Shown: one piece after another, positions 21,101 through 33,100 of the stretch | Layout of the letters: the number at the start of each line of letters is the position of its first letter | Numbering within the stretch: the first letter of the stretch is position 1 | Assembly (NCBI GenBank): GCA_902729315.2 | Contig: LR746275.1 | Coordinates: 498,501-562,500, forward strand | Origin: Spirodela intermedia | Lineage: Eukaryota > Streptophyta > Magnoliopsida > Alismatales > Araceae | Direction of reading: 5' to 3' | DNA length: 64,000 nucleotides | Notes under the pieces: model-generated | What the model was told of the DNA's origin: nothing | What the model saw: only the letters and a program-made list of their open reading frames with translations | Databases searched by the model: none | Made by a program: the position numbers and the translations under genes

Positions 21101-24100
21101 CTTCCAGTCAGCCAGCTGCAGATCGGACTGGATTTGCCCAATTGACAATATTTAATTTGAAGTCCAATTGGCATAAGAATAATTTATGTGAATATCTTCT
21201 CAAGTTGAAAGCTGTAGTTCCTGCTGCCCACCTATAGAAGCTGTTCGTTCATCTCCTTCCCCACCCTTCTTCCCTCCTCTCAAGGTTGGCCTGCCTATCT
21301 GATTAGGATTCTTATATTTAAAAAATGAAACACCTTGTATTTGTTATAACCTGATGGTTCTAGAGCTCAGATTTACCTTTTAATGCTAGAATACGGATTC
21401 TTATATTCAAATTAAATACAAGATCAGAACTTAATGCATGAAAATAGTGTGTGAAAATAGTGTGATTTCAAGAATGATTTTTTTAAATGGAGAATTTAAT
21501 GCATGAAATGCCATATTTTTCTTCTCTATGCATGCAACTATTTGTGAAAAAAACATGATAAGTTGGGAAATTCAATTAACGTGAAATTGCGAATGATGTT
21601 TTTTTGATTTGATTTAGAGTTATAATGTCTAGAATGTTCCAATCTTCTTGTAGAAGGTGGAAAAATCACTGAATTAATTACTAACAACGATGATCTAGGG
21701 TTTATATCCTAACCCTAGAGGCAGCGTAATGGGCCATGACATGTTTGACCCCTTACCACTAAATGATGGTCAACTAGGTGGGCCATGACATAGGGAGCCC
21801 ATTGCATTTAACACCCCCCCTCAAGTTGGAGCATTGATGACACACTATCCATTTAACACCCGAGGAGCATGGAGAGATTTTCTGAAAGATCTGCAAGTTG
21901 ATCTTTAGATGAGACAATAATAGTAGTCGTGAGTTGAGCATTAATCTTCTCTCGAATGAAATAACAGTTAACTTCGATGTGTTTTGTGCACTCATAGAAG
22001 ATCGGATTAGATGCAATAGATAGCAGCTTGACTCTCACATTGAAGTTCTATAGGACCAAGAGGAAGAACCTTGAGTTCTTCTAAGTAATGTCAAATCTAG
22101 ATGAGCTCACATGTGGTATTTGTCATAGCCCTATATTAAGACTCTACACTAGATTGTGAAACTACTAACTATTTCTTGCTCTATCACAAAATAATATTGT
22201 CGCTGAGTAAAATGCAATAATTAGTTGTAGATCTCTTGTATGTACTGCTTCTAGCCCAATCTACATCAGTAAAACCTTGGATGTTAAGATGACTATGGTT
22301 CTTGTATAATAATCATTGGCCTGGATTTTTCTTTAGATATTGTAAAAATCTATATAACAACTACAAAGTGCCTACTATGAGGTCAATTTATGAACTGACT
22401 TACAACACTTGTAGCAAATGAAATATTTGGTCGAGTGATAATCAAGTAGAAGAGTTTCCCAACAAGGCATCAATATCTTCCTAGATCCTTTAATAATTCT
22501 CTCTGTGCATGAGACAACTTTAAGTAGAGATTCATAAGAGTATTAGTTGGTTTTGCTTTAGTCATGCTTGTCTCTACAAGTAGATCAAGAGTATACTTCT
22601 GTTGATTAATCACAATCTCTTAGAACATGCAACCTTTATACCAAGAAAGAACTTGAGATTGCCTAGATCCTTAGTGGCAAACTAGCTTTGCAAAAAGCTC
22701 TTGAGGTGAGATATACCAACAGAATCACTCCTAGTGATAATTATGCCATCGTCATAAACAACTAATAAGATACATTTGGCTGAGAAGTGTTGATAAATGA
22801 CAGAGTGGTCAACATCACATCTCTGAAGACCAAACTCACTCAAAGTGTTGTTGAACTAATTTAATCATATTCGAGGAGATTGTTTCAAACCATAAAAGGA
22901 CTTCTACAATCAGTAGACTGTATTAGAGCTTTTGTGCACATTAAATCTTGGAGGTTATGTCATATATATCTCTTCTTACAAAGTGCTATAAAGAAATATA
23001 TTCTTTATATCAAGCTGATAAAGAGGCCAAGAGGAGTGAACTACCAAGTTAAACACAATACATATAGAAATAATCTTAGCAACATGTGAGAAAGTCTCTA
23101 AATAATCTTCACCATATACTTGAGTGAAGTCTTTTGCCATCAATTGAGCTTTCAAGAGATCAACTATACCATCAAGTCTGTCTTTAATTATAAAGACCTA
23201 TTTGTAGCCAACAACATGCTTTCTTAGGGGACATGAGACAAGCTCCCAAGTTTGGTTCTTCTCAAGTGGCACATCATTCGGGATGACTTAGTGCTTTTGA
23301 AATAGTCTTGAGACTAGGATAGTGGGATAATGTATATAAGAATGTTTCTCTTTTTGTAAGGCAATAGGGAGATCAAGGTCACCTGTCACAGATTTACTCA
23401 CTTCTAGTCCCTTAGACGTAAGAAGGATTGTTTGTGAAGTAGATGCTTCAAGAGGTGCTGAAGGAGCTTTTCGCCATGTGTACACGTGTGTGATTGGAGT
23501 GTGTTATCTCCTAACCTATTATCTAATTGCTTTGAGATCCCATTAGGACTATCCACAAAGATTGACTCAACAACAACTAGTATAGGTAATGATTCATCTA
23601 GAGAATCAGTAGGTTGTGACATTAAAGAAAGGAGTGCTCTCAAAGAAGGTAACATTAGTAGACACATTTGTATCTTTTTTGAGCGTGAGAGCACCATAAG
23701 AAAACACATTGCACAAAATTAGGATCAAATTTATCTCGACCTGTATCTAAATGATGGACAAAACAAGTACACCCAAAAATAATTGGTGGTACATTGTAAA
23801 ATGGGCTAGTACAATAAAGAATGGAATGAGGATTTTTCTGATTATAACTGATGATTGCATATGGTTAATTAGGTAGATGGTTGTAAGAATGGCATCACTT
23901 CAGGACTCAAGTGTGGCATTCATATATGAAAGTAATATATGGGCTGTCTCAATGATATCAAAGTTTTTCCTCTCAATTATCCCATTTTGTTGAGTATCAG
24001 GACATGACAATTGATGAATGATGCCTTGGATGGTTATATATTGTGTAAAAGATGAACTAAATACTCCTTTACATTATCATAATGAAGTATTTGAATATTC

Positions 24101-27100
24101 TTGCCAAATGGATTCTTAATTTCAACACAAAATGAGCAAAAGATATTGATCGGTTTTTCATGAGATAGAGCTAGGGTACAAGAATGATGATCATCAATAA
24201 AAGTAACAAAATATTTAAACTAGTTTAGAATTGACATGGCTAGGACCCCCATACATCAGAATGGACTAAATAAAAAATAAACTAAACTCTTAAAAAAGTT
24301 CTTGACCCAAAGCTAGAACAATGATGTTGACCTAATTAACATGACTCACACTCTAATATTTCTAGAAAAATTAGGTACTATCAATTTGAGTTTTCTAAGA
24401 GATACATGACCTAATTGACTATGGACTTGAAGAGGTGAAATAGCGACACTTGCAGCAGAATAAGGTTTTCCCTAGTAGTACAATCTTCTATCTTCATATC
24501 TTTCACCAATCCTCCGCCATGTCTTCAGGTCTTGAATGGAACATGATTCAGGAAAGAAGATTATGGCAGCTTGTAGGGATTTAGTGAGTTATTATGAAAT
24601 AAGGTTAAAAGGAAACTTAAGAATGTGCAGAATTGATATGAGTGGAAGGTTGGGATTATGATATGTAGATCTTATACCTATGATAGGTGTGGTAGAACCA
24701 TCTGCTAAGGTGATAGTAGAAAGACTAGGATGACTATAGTAGGATATGAATTTATTGTAATAAGGTCAATAGAACCTGTGTCAAGAACCTAGTGGGGCGG
24801 TTCACCTAGAGAGGATGTAGATATGTGTGTGTGTAAATATCCCAAGTGTATCCGAGGTAGTAACTGGTATTGATGGTTGTTGAGCAACTCGAAACTGAAG
24901 TAGGTGAGCATACTCATCAGATAGTGGCATATGATGTATGACTCAAGATCCTCCTTCTCCACTTAAAACAATGTTGGGAATCTTTGGAGGACGACCATGA
25001 AGTGCATAACACTTATCCCTTGTTTGCCCCTGTTTCTGCAATATTTGCACTCCTTTTTCTGATCATCTTCAGAAGCTCTTCCTCTACTTCCCCCTCTCCC
25101 AAAATAACCACCGAGAGACATGTTGAAAGGTTTCAGCAAGTGCCGGCAGCTCATTTCCTATTAGGATATGTTGGAAATTCTAGGTCGTAAGAAAATTATG
25201 TAATCAGTTGAGGGTGTTTTTGCAAAAGTTGTGCATTGTTACTCTCTATATAATGGGGGTTAGAGTTGAATGAATCTTTGAGTTGGTTTTTGCCATTCTC
25301 CCCTCTGCCCTTTGTGATGAGGTTTTTTCTCCATTTCCAACATGGTATTAGAGTGGGTTTGTTCCGCTAGGATTTTGTTGGCTCTGTCTGACATCTATTG
25401 TTTGGGGGAGCACCATCACCCCCCATCACTGGAGTTTGGCAGTATCCGACATCTTCTATTTGCTACTGTCGCCTCTGTTTGGTGTAGGTTCTGCTTGGCG
25501 TTTCTTGTTTGGGGGAGCATCGATGCCACCATCATTGGCATTTGGCGACAAACAGGTTACAGATTAGGGTTTCAAACCCCTCTTTGTCCAGCAAAGCCTT
25601 CTGCCTTTGCCGAGTACCTTTCCGGCGAGGTTTTCTGTCTCTGCCAAGTACCTTCCAGTGAGGTATTCCACCTCTGCCGAATATCCTTTTGGCAAAACAT
25701 TCTGCCTCTGTCAAGTATCCTTCTGGCAAGGCCTTCTGCCTGTACCGAGTTTTGGTTTGGTGTCATCCTAATGCACTTATTGCGCCATGGAAGGCGTGTT
25801 ATCTTTCCACCATTTTGAGCAGGTTTTCTTTCCGCCATTCAGAGCGGTGCTACTTCCATCAGTCCTCTTGTCTAGGACGACGAGTCCATTGTCATCTCCT
25901 CTTCCAACAAGGTCCTCTGCCGGCCAGGCAGTTCTACGACGAGAGAGCACTGATCTTGCTCTGTCTCATTTCTTCTATCGTGATCTTCATCTGTCATTTG
26001 ACAGTATATTTGAGTTCAAATTCATTGGCGACATTTCTGTCTACCTCAAACCTTCTGTCTAGAGGCTGAAATATCTGTATTTTATTGTTGTTTCCATCTT
26101 CACCAATGTTTTATGAGAGGTAAAATCAACCTCTCTTATCCACCCTTGTCTTAGTCTAGAGTTATCTTCTTTTATCTCCCTTTATTCTGCATCAGTCTGT
26201 TGTCCTCCATAGTCCGGCGACCAAAGTTTTCGACAGTCCATGTTGTCTGGTGTTTTCTGCTCACTTCTACCTTCATTGGAATGTTCTTCGCCATCCAGTT
26301 CGTCCACAAGTTCATTCATCTCAATCTCACTCAATCCATTAGAGAATTGCTGGCCCTTGCCTCTTTTGAGAGTTGAGACCCGACATCACATCAATTGCCA
26401 TAGTTGGCCATGTCAGCAGCATCTTTGCAGTAGAGCTCGGCACTATGTAGGTCTTTAAGTAGATATATACTCTCTACGTGCTAGCATATTCATGGTGTGT
26501 TGTTCTTGGGGCATGACAAGCATCAAAAGAGTCAAAGGTGTGGGCAAATCCACAACCTCAGCAGTGGTTATCTTTGACTACCAGCAAAGGGAGAGCTGCT
26601 GCCTCAATGGATCTTTGTCATCACCAACAAGTGAATGCTTAGAGGGCAAGATTTTTGTCATTAGCAACTTAGTCAAGATAAACTTTTCCAAAGTCAATCT
26701 TGAGGAGGGGTTTTAGAAATTCTAGGTCGTAAGAAAATTATGTAATTGAGGGTGTTTTTGCACAAGTTATGTATTATTACTCCTTATATAATGGGGGTTA
26801 GAGTTGAATGAATCTTGAGGTGGTTTCTACCATTCTCCCCTCTGTCTTTTGTGATGAGGTTTTTTCTCCATTTCTAATAGGATCTAACTATGAACTCCAT
26901 TATGTTCAAGATGAAGTCCACCAAGATAAAGGAAGTTATCGTTTCTTCATCACTTGGAGATCATTAGATAAAGGAAGTAGTAGAGATCCTGAGTAAGACG
27001 AGCGATCTCACCAAAGTACTGACTCAGATCTGTTTCACCTTATTTCAACCCATAATACTTCATAGTCATATCATATATCTGAGAGATATTGTTGGAGTAC

Positions 27101-30100
27101 ATCAATTAACATGATCTCATGTTGCCTTACATGTGTCCAGATTACTCACTAAGTGTGCAATATGAGTCTCCATAGAATTTCACATTAGATTTAGGAGGAT
27201 TGCATCTTGCTGCCCCCACTGCACACGTAGATTAGGATCAATTGGCACATCTTTTAATAGATGATTAATCTTTATCTTGTCCTTTGAAATAAATTATCAC
27301 TGATCTCTGCTAGTGATGATAATTCTTTGCGGTCAACTTGTGATTTGTCACAAAGTAATTTTATTTGGTAAGTAGAACAGTAGGTTTTAGTCCTTTTGCT
27401 ATAGTTGACCATTGACTAGTGAACATTTGACTATTGACTATTGACTGTGAATGCTACCGTTGACCAGAAGAAGCCAAAGACACCCACAGACATCAAATAT
27501 GCCGGATTGCTGAAGGAGATGGCAGTGGTGGTGGTAGTGGCAGTGAGGACACTGGCGGCAGATAAGAAACTTTCGACAAAGTTGATGCCAAACAGAGGCA
27601 GCAGCAATAGTAGTCATGGAGGAAGACATTGACGAAGGACGCCCTTTGTCGGATAGATGCCCTGTAGAGGCGGAAGGCCTCGTCAGAAAGGGGCACATCA
27701 GAGGTGGAAGAGCTTGTCAGAAAGGGGGAGAGGTGGAAGACCTTGCCGGAAAGAGGCATGGCGGAGGCAGAAGACCTCACCGGAAAAATACTTGGCGGAG
27801 GTGGAAAACCTTGGTGGGAAGAAGCATAATGCCAATAACTCCGGCAGATGTCAGTGGAGGATGTCGACTACTGTGACATTAACCCGTGAAGCACCAGAGA
27901 AGGATTTGAAACCCTAACCACGCTCTGATACCATGTAGAAGGTGTGCTGTGAGGCAGCATAATGGGCAGCGTAATGGGCCACAACATGACCCATTACCAC
28001 TAAATGACGGTCCACTAGGTGGGCTGCGACATAGGGAGCCCATTATGTTTAACACTTCTAAACATTCAGTTTTTAGGTTATTAAAATAAAAAATCATAAC
28101 ATTTGTCTACATTTCGTTCATTGCTACAGTGGTGCAAGATGCTTCATTTCGGAGAATTCTTCTATTTTGTTATATTATCATGGACTTTATTGGTTAGGGT
28201 GTTTTCGGCTTCTATTTAGATGGAGATAATGTGATTTCATAGCTTGAATGAGTCAACTTGTAACGTATTGTGTGATCATAAAGGGTAGATTGGAAGATAA
28301 TTATTTTATCTATTTATTTAAAGTGAACTGAACAGTAATTTGATTATGGAGATTCAAGGTTCTTGGATTACTTTTATTTTGAATATGCAATTTTGTCATT
28401 ATGTTAAGGAGCCTGTTAAGTTGGTAACTTTTTTATCAGCAGATCTTGTTAACATTGATATCATTGTTCATTATTTAAGCAGATGAAATGTAACAGTCTT
28501 GATGATATGATGCCATCAAGAATGACTACCAATTGCTTTAAGCATCATATACGCCCATCAATGTCACTTATTAATTGGATTTTTATTAATACGAGTTAAG
28601 GTTGTGTAAAAGGATAATTTTTTCTTGAATTTGCTAATTTGAAATCTAAATGCTTTCAAGTATATTTTCTAATCAAGGGAAATATAATATTAAAAGAGTA
28701 GAATGAGAGAAACTCACAATATTAAAGGATTTGTCAGATTTTATCAGCTTTGTTTGGTACTTTTTCTTTTGTGATGGGCATCTCAATCTTACTATAGACT
28801 GAAACGTTTGATTTCGCTTTTCATTTGCACTTGCTGTCATGGTAGTTTATTCCATGACATGGATCTGACTTTATGCCCTTCTGTTAGTGTATTGTAATAG
28901 AAGATGCTCTTGCTGGAGTTCAAGCTGCCCAGGCTGCTGACATGAGGTACTTAATGACATGAACTGCTGATGAATGTCTTTTTCTGTTTCTGATTGTCAA
29001 CTCAGTTGCTATCTTTCACATATTCTTGGAGACAAACATGTTTGAAAGTGTTCAGTTCCACATGATCACTAAAAAAAGGAGAATGTGTACAAGTGTATGA
29101 TTGATGAACACTAAAATGAGGTCATATATTATTTGTATCCTACACGCTAGCATGGTATGAGACGGAAAGTAGGAATCTCACAACCCAAAACAATAATGTC
29201 CTTCACAATGTTTAATTTTTCCGGACTGTCTGCTCATATAAGATTGTTAAACAGTGTGCCCCACATTTTATTTTAAAGAGGATATTTTTTCTCTGTCCAA
29301 GAACAGTTGATCATGCCATGACATATAATATCCCATGTTCTGCTTCTTTTTTAATTCTGTTTGTCAACTTCTAACAAGAGTTCCCGATTCTTTATTCCCA
29401 ATGGCCAAGGCCATTGTTGTAACTAAGCTTTGTCCACCGTGATAGAAACAGTGCTTTGTCCAAGAGTTCACGACATATTCAATCTTTTTTAATAGAAACA
29501 GTGCTTTGTCCACCGTTTTTTTTGTATTTACAATTTTCTGTCACATTATCTGGCTGAAAGGGCATGCTATTGATTATAAAGAGTACGGTTCACACAATTT
29601 TGCCGAATAGAATATTATAAAATTTCGAATAGTTACTGTTTGTTTTGGGATTGCCCAAGATATTGCATCTTAAAATATGTTTATACAGAATACAAGTTTC
29701 TTATGTATGTAGCATCATGCTTTAAATAATTTATAATTAAACATTTATATATTGCATCAGTGCGATATAAACTTTTTATGTTATACAAGTTTCTTATGCA
29801 TTGGACAACTGCCGGAAAATAATTGTATGTTTCTACTGTGACATTGAATGTTGCTTTCTGTGACGAATGTGATAGATCGATCCTTTTAGGGTTTATACCT
29901 GAGTCTTGATAGACCTAGATGGGCCGATATGGCCCATTACCTTGATCTTGCTGTTTTCCACCTCTGCTCCGATGGTTGAAACCCAATGACCAAGGTACTC
30001 AATTCAGTTGTTGGAGAATATACACCTTTTTATATTAGCATGTAATTGATGATCTTGAAGAAGCTGGAACAGTTGAGTGAGGTGGTGATCGTGCTGTTCT

Positions 30101-33100
30101 GCATTTGAACTAAGAACAAGTATGTCATAAAAAAAAATCAATAGAAATTTCGAAAGGAACGGCTTGAAAATTTGATTAATTAAGACTTGAAACACGGTAG
30201 GAGTATTCTTGAGCCCAAAAGGCATAACCAAGAAATCATAATGCCCTTCTTGGGTTCTAAAAGCTATTTTGTGTACATTAGTCTCATGCATTTAGATTTG
30301 GTGGTACCTGACCTTCAAATCCAACTTGGAAGAGATTGAAGCTCTGTGAAGCTCATCTAATATTTATCTACAGTAGGTTTTGAAAAATTATTTGGTATGG
30401 TGATCTTGTTGAGCCCCTTGTAATCCGCACAAAACCACCAGCTGCTGTTTTTTTTTTTAAACTAATAGTACTGGGCTGGTGTAAAGACTTTTTGAGGGCT
30501 GAATGATTCTCAAATCACACATTTCTCTCACTGATTTTTCAATTTCATATTTCTGGAAATGTGAATAGCGATAAAGACGTATGATCATAGGCCCCTTACC
30601 TGCCTCTAGTATAATGCGATGATTGACCTTTATGTTGGGAGGAAGTCCTTCACAAGGGGAAAAAAACTATTGGGAAGGAAGTTACAAGTCTTTGCTCTAT
30701 AGCTGTAGGTAGGTTGTGAGATTCCTCTATAGCTTCCCCAATAAGTTGGTATATGCCAACAAATAATTCCTCAGCATGCTGGAAATCACATGTTATATAG
30801 ACTTGAAGGGATACACCAGACTTATAGAGATGGTGCTTACCTCTGAGAGTGACCGTGCCTCCCAATAGAATTTTCACTTGGAGATGTTTCCAGCTCACCC
30901 ACATGAAGTCTAGGGTCTTTAACCACTGCATTCCTAATATAACATCTATGTTGCCCAATTGCAAGGGCAAAAAATTCTCTCTTATCTTCAGTTTTTACAT
31001 TTTCAGCACCAACACCTTGACATATTCCCGTCCTCTAATGGCTGTTCCATTTCTCATGACCACCCCATAATTTGTGGTGGTAGATAAGGGTAGCTTCAAC
31101 TCTTGTACTATCTCTTGAGATATAAAGTTATGCATGGCTCTGCAATCCACCAATATGGTGAGATCCTTGTCCATGATCTACCTCTGCAACTTCATGGTAC
31201 CTAGTATAAGTAGACCAATGAATGAATTAAGGGAAATTTCAATATTAGCTTCTTTATTATTACCGTTATCTACTATCTGTACAAGGGTACATAGTTCAGC
31301 AGCTTCTCCCAAGTCGTCTTCCTCTTTGTGAACTAGAAACAATTGTAGTTCTCTTTTATAGATATGTCCAAGTTGGAATTTTTCATTGCATGAAAAGCAA
31401 AGCCCCTTCATTCACCTATCTTGCAACTCAGATCTGTGAGGATCAACCTCCTCCTGCTGCTTGCCACCCTTGAGGTGATTTTGGTGCCCTTCTAGTTAAG
31501 TGGTATATCTTTCTAGTTGTTAGCCCTGTTTGAGGGAGACTCTTGGTTTTTGTGTCGAGTTCATCAGAAGTGCTCGCCTCATAACAACAGATTTTCCAAC
31601 TTGTAGCTTTTCTGCTCCCCTATGTTCTTGCGGGTGATATTCTTCTCCTCCGTAGCTTGAGCAGTACCCATAATTTCGTTGAGTCCCTTTGGTTTGAATA
31701 ATTTGATTTCAGCCCTAATCTCAGGCCAGAGTCCCGATACAATCCTCTATGGTAGGATCGAATTTGAACAAAGCAGCAGAGACAAAATACTTTGTGTTGA
31801 ACTCAGACTCTCACCAGCAACGAGAGACAAAATGATGGGAAGAACAATCTCCCCAGATATAGAGACAAAAAAGGGGAGAAGAGTAAAATGGGGGAACAAT
31901 GTTCAAGAGGGTTCCCCGACTCTCTAAAATACCAACTTTGCCGCCTTAAACCCCATCTTCTCGTGCTGTATTTATAACCCCTCTCATGTGCTGCGCGCGT
32001 GCTCCTTTCTTAGGCCTTCTGTAGGTCAGTAGTAGGATTGTATTATTACCCCCCTCCTTTAGATTCACCTAGTCCTCTAAGTGAAATTTTGGAAATTGAT
32101 GTCTAAGGTTGTGGGCCAGCTCCCATGAAGATTCATGATCTTAGCTTATCCCATTTCACTAGTACTTCTGGGTGTATAGGGGTCATCCGCAGCCCTAGAA
32201 TTGATTGAAGCTGGACCTGCCATTTCATGTCTAAGCTGAGTGAAGGTGAAAATTGCTGGGGAAGGTTTGCCGTTGCTAAAGCACACAATAGTTGAGAAAT
32301 ATAGAACACTAGATGGATTGACGATGCTAGTGGGAGATCCAACTTGTACGCTGTTTGACCCATGCGGGAGATGATCTTGTATGGACCAAAGAACTTCGGG
32401 GAGAGTTTCTCATTCACCTTTCTTGCTAGAGATTTCATTCTGTAGAAACGAAGTTGTAGGAATACTTGATCATTGACGTGAAACTCAGTGGGTCGCCGGT
32501 GCTGATCTGCCTTGAGTTTTATTTGAGACTGAAAATTTTGTAGATGTTGCTTTAGTAAGTTGAGAATTTGGTCTCGTTCTAGTAGTTGTTGGTCCGCAAT
32601 AGAGATTGGAGAGAGAAAAGGCCCATAATTGATGATAATCAATGGATCACAGCCATAGACTACTTTATATGGAGTAGTTTTACTAGAGGAATGGTAAGCA
32701 GTATTATAAGATAATTCTGCCTAATGCAGCCAGGACTGCCACTCCCTTGGTTGTTGTAACACAACCAAAGTTGTGTTATGACAAAACTAAAAGTTGACCG
32801 TTGACTATTGACTATTGACTATTGACTGTTGAATTTTATTACTGACTTTAACTGTTGACTTTGATTGTGAGTTGACTGTTGGATTTGATGAAGAAACCAT
32901 CCCTACATGACTCCTATTGAATGTGTGCGGCAGTGTGCACTTGTGGTGCCTTTTGTCACCATTAGATGGAGGACAGCAACCCCAAATGGGGGATGGCGTT
33001 GCAAGACAGGGGATGGCGTTACTGGGTGAGGAATGGCGTTGCAAGACAGGGGATGGCGTTGCTGGGTGAGGAATGGCATCCCAGATGGAGAACTGTGTCA

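Larger units (their letters stand above)
21649..28054 (-). mobile_element. Degenerate Ty1/copia retrotransposon in SOQ1 intron 5
   Basis: The element is flanked by the five-base duplication CTTCT (21644-21648 and 28055-28059) and reads on the minus strand. The 5' LTR is 27934-28054 (121 bp) and the 3' LTR 21649-21813 (165 bp, with an extra segment near 21660-21710). The primer-binding site TGGTATCAGAGCGTGG is the complement of 27918-27933, matching initiator tRNA-Met. The polypurine tract is the complement of 21814-21825. Decayed pieces in order include a glycine-rich CKYC zinc-knuckle region of gag (about 25154-24963), the pol spacer [15 protein letters not shown] (about 23400-23300) and the RNase H end [10 protein letters not shown] (about 21990-21930). 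Many stops and frameshifts; not functional. A second element is nested within gag. Confidence 0.9.

Noticed and set aside
25342-25818. 158-residue frame inside the miniature element
   Set aside because: It spans the primer-binding site and a minisatellite and resembles no protein; it is an accident of a repeat whose unit length avoids stops.
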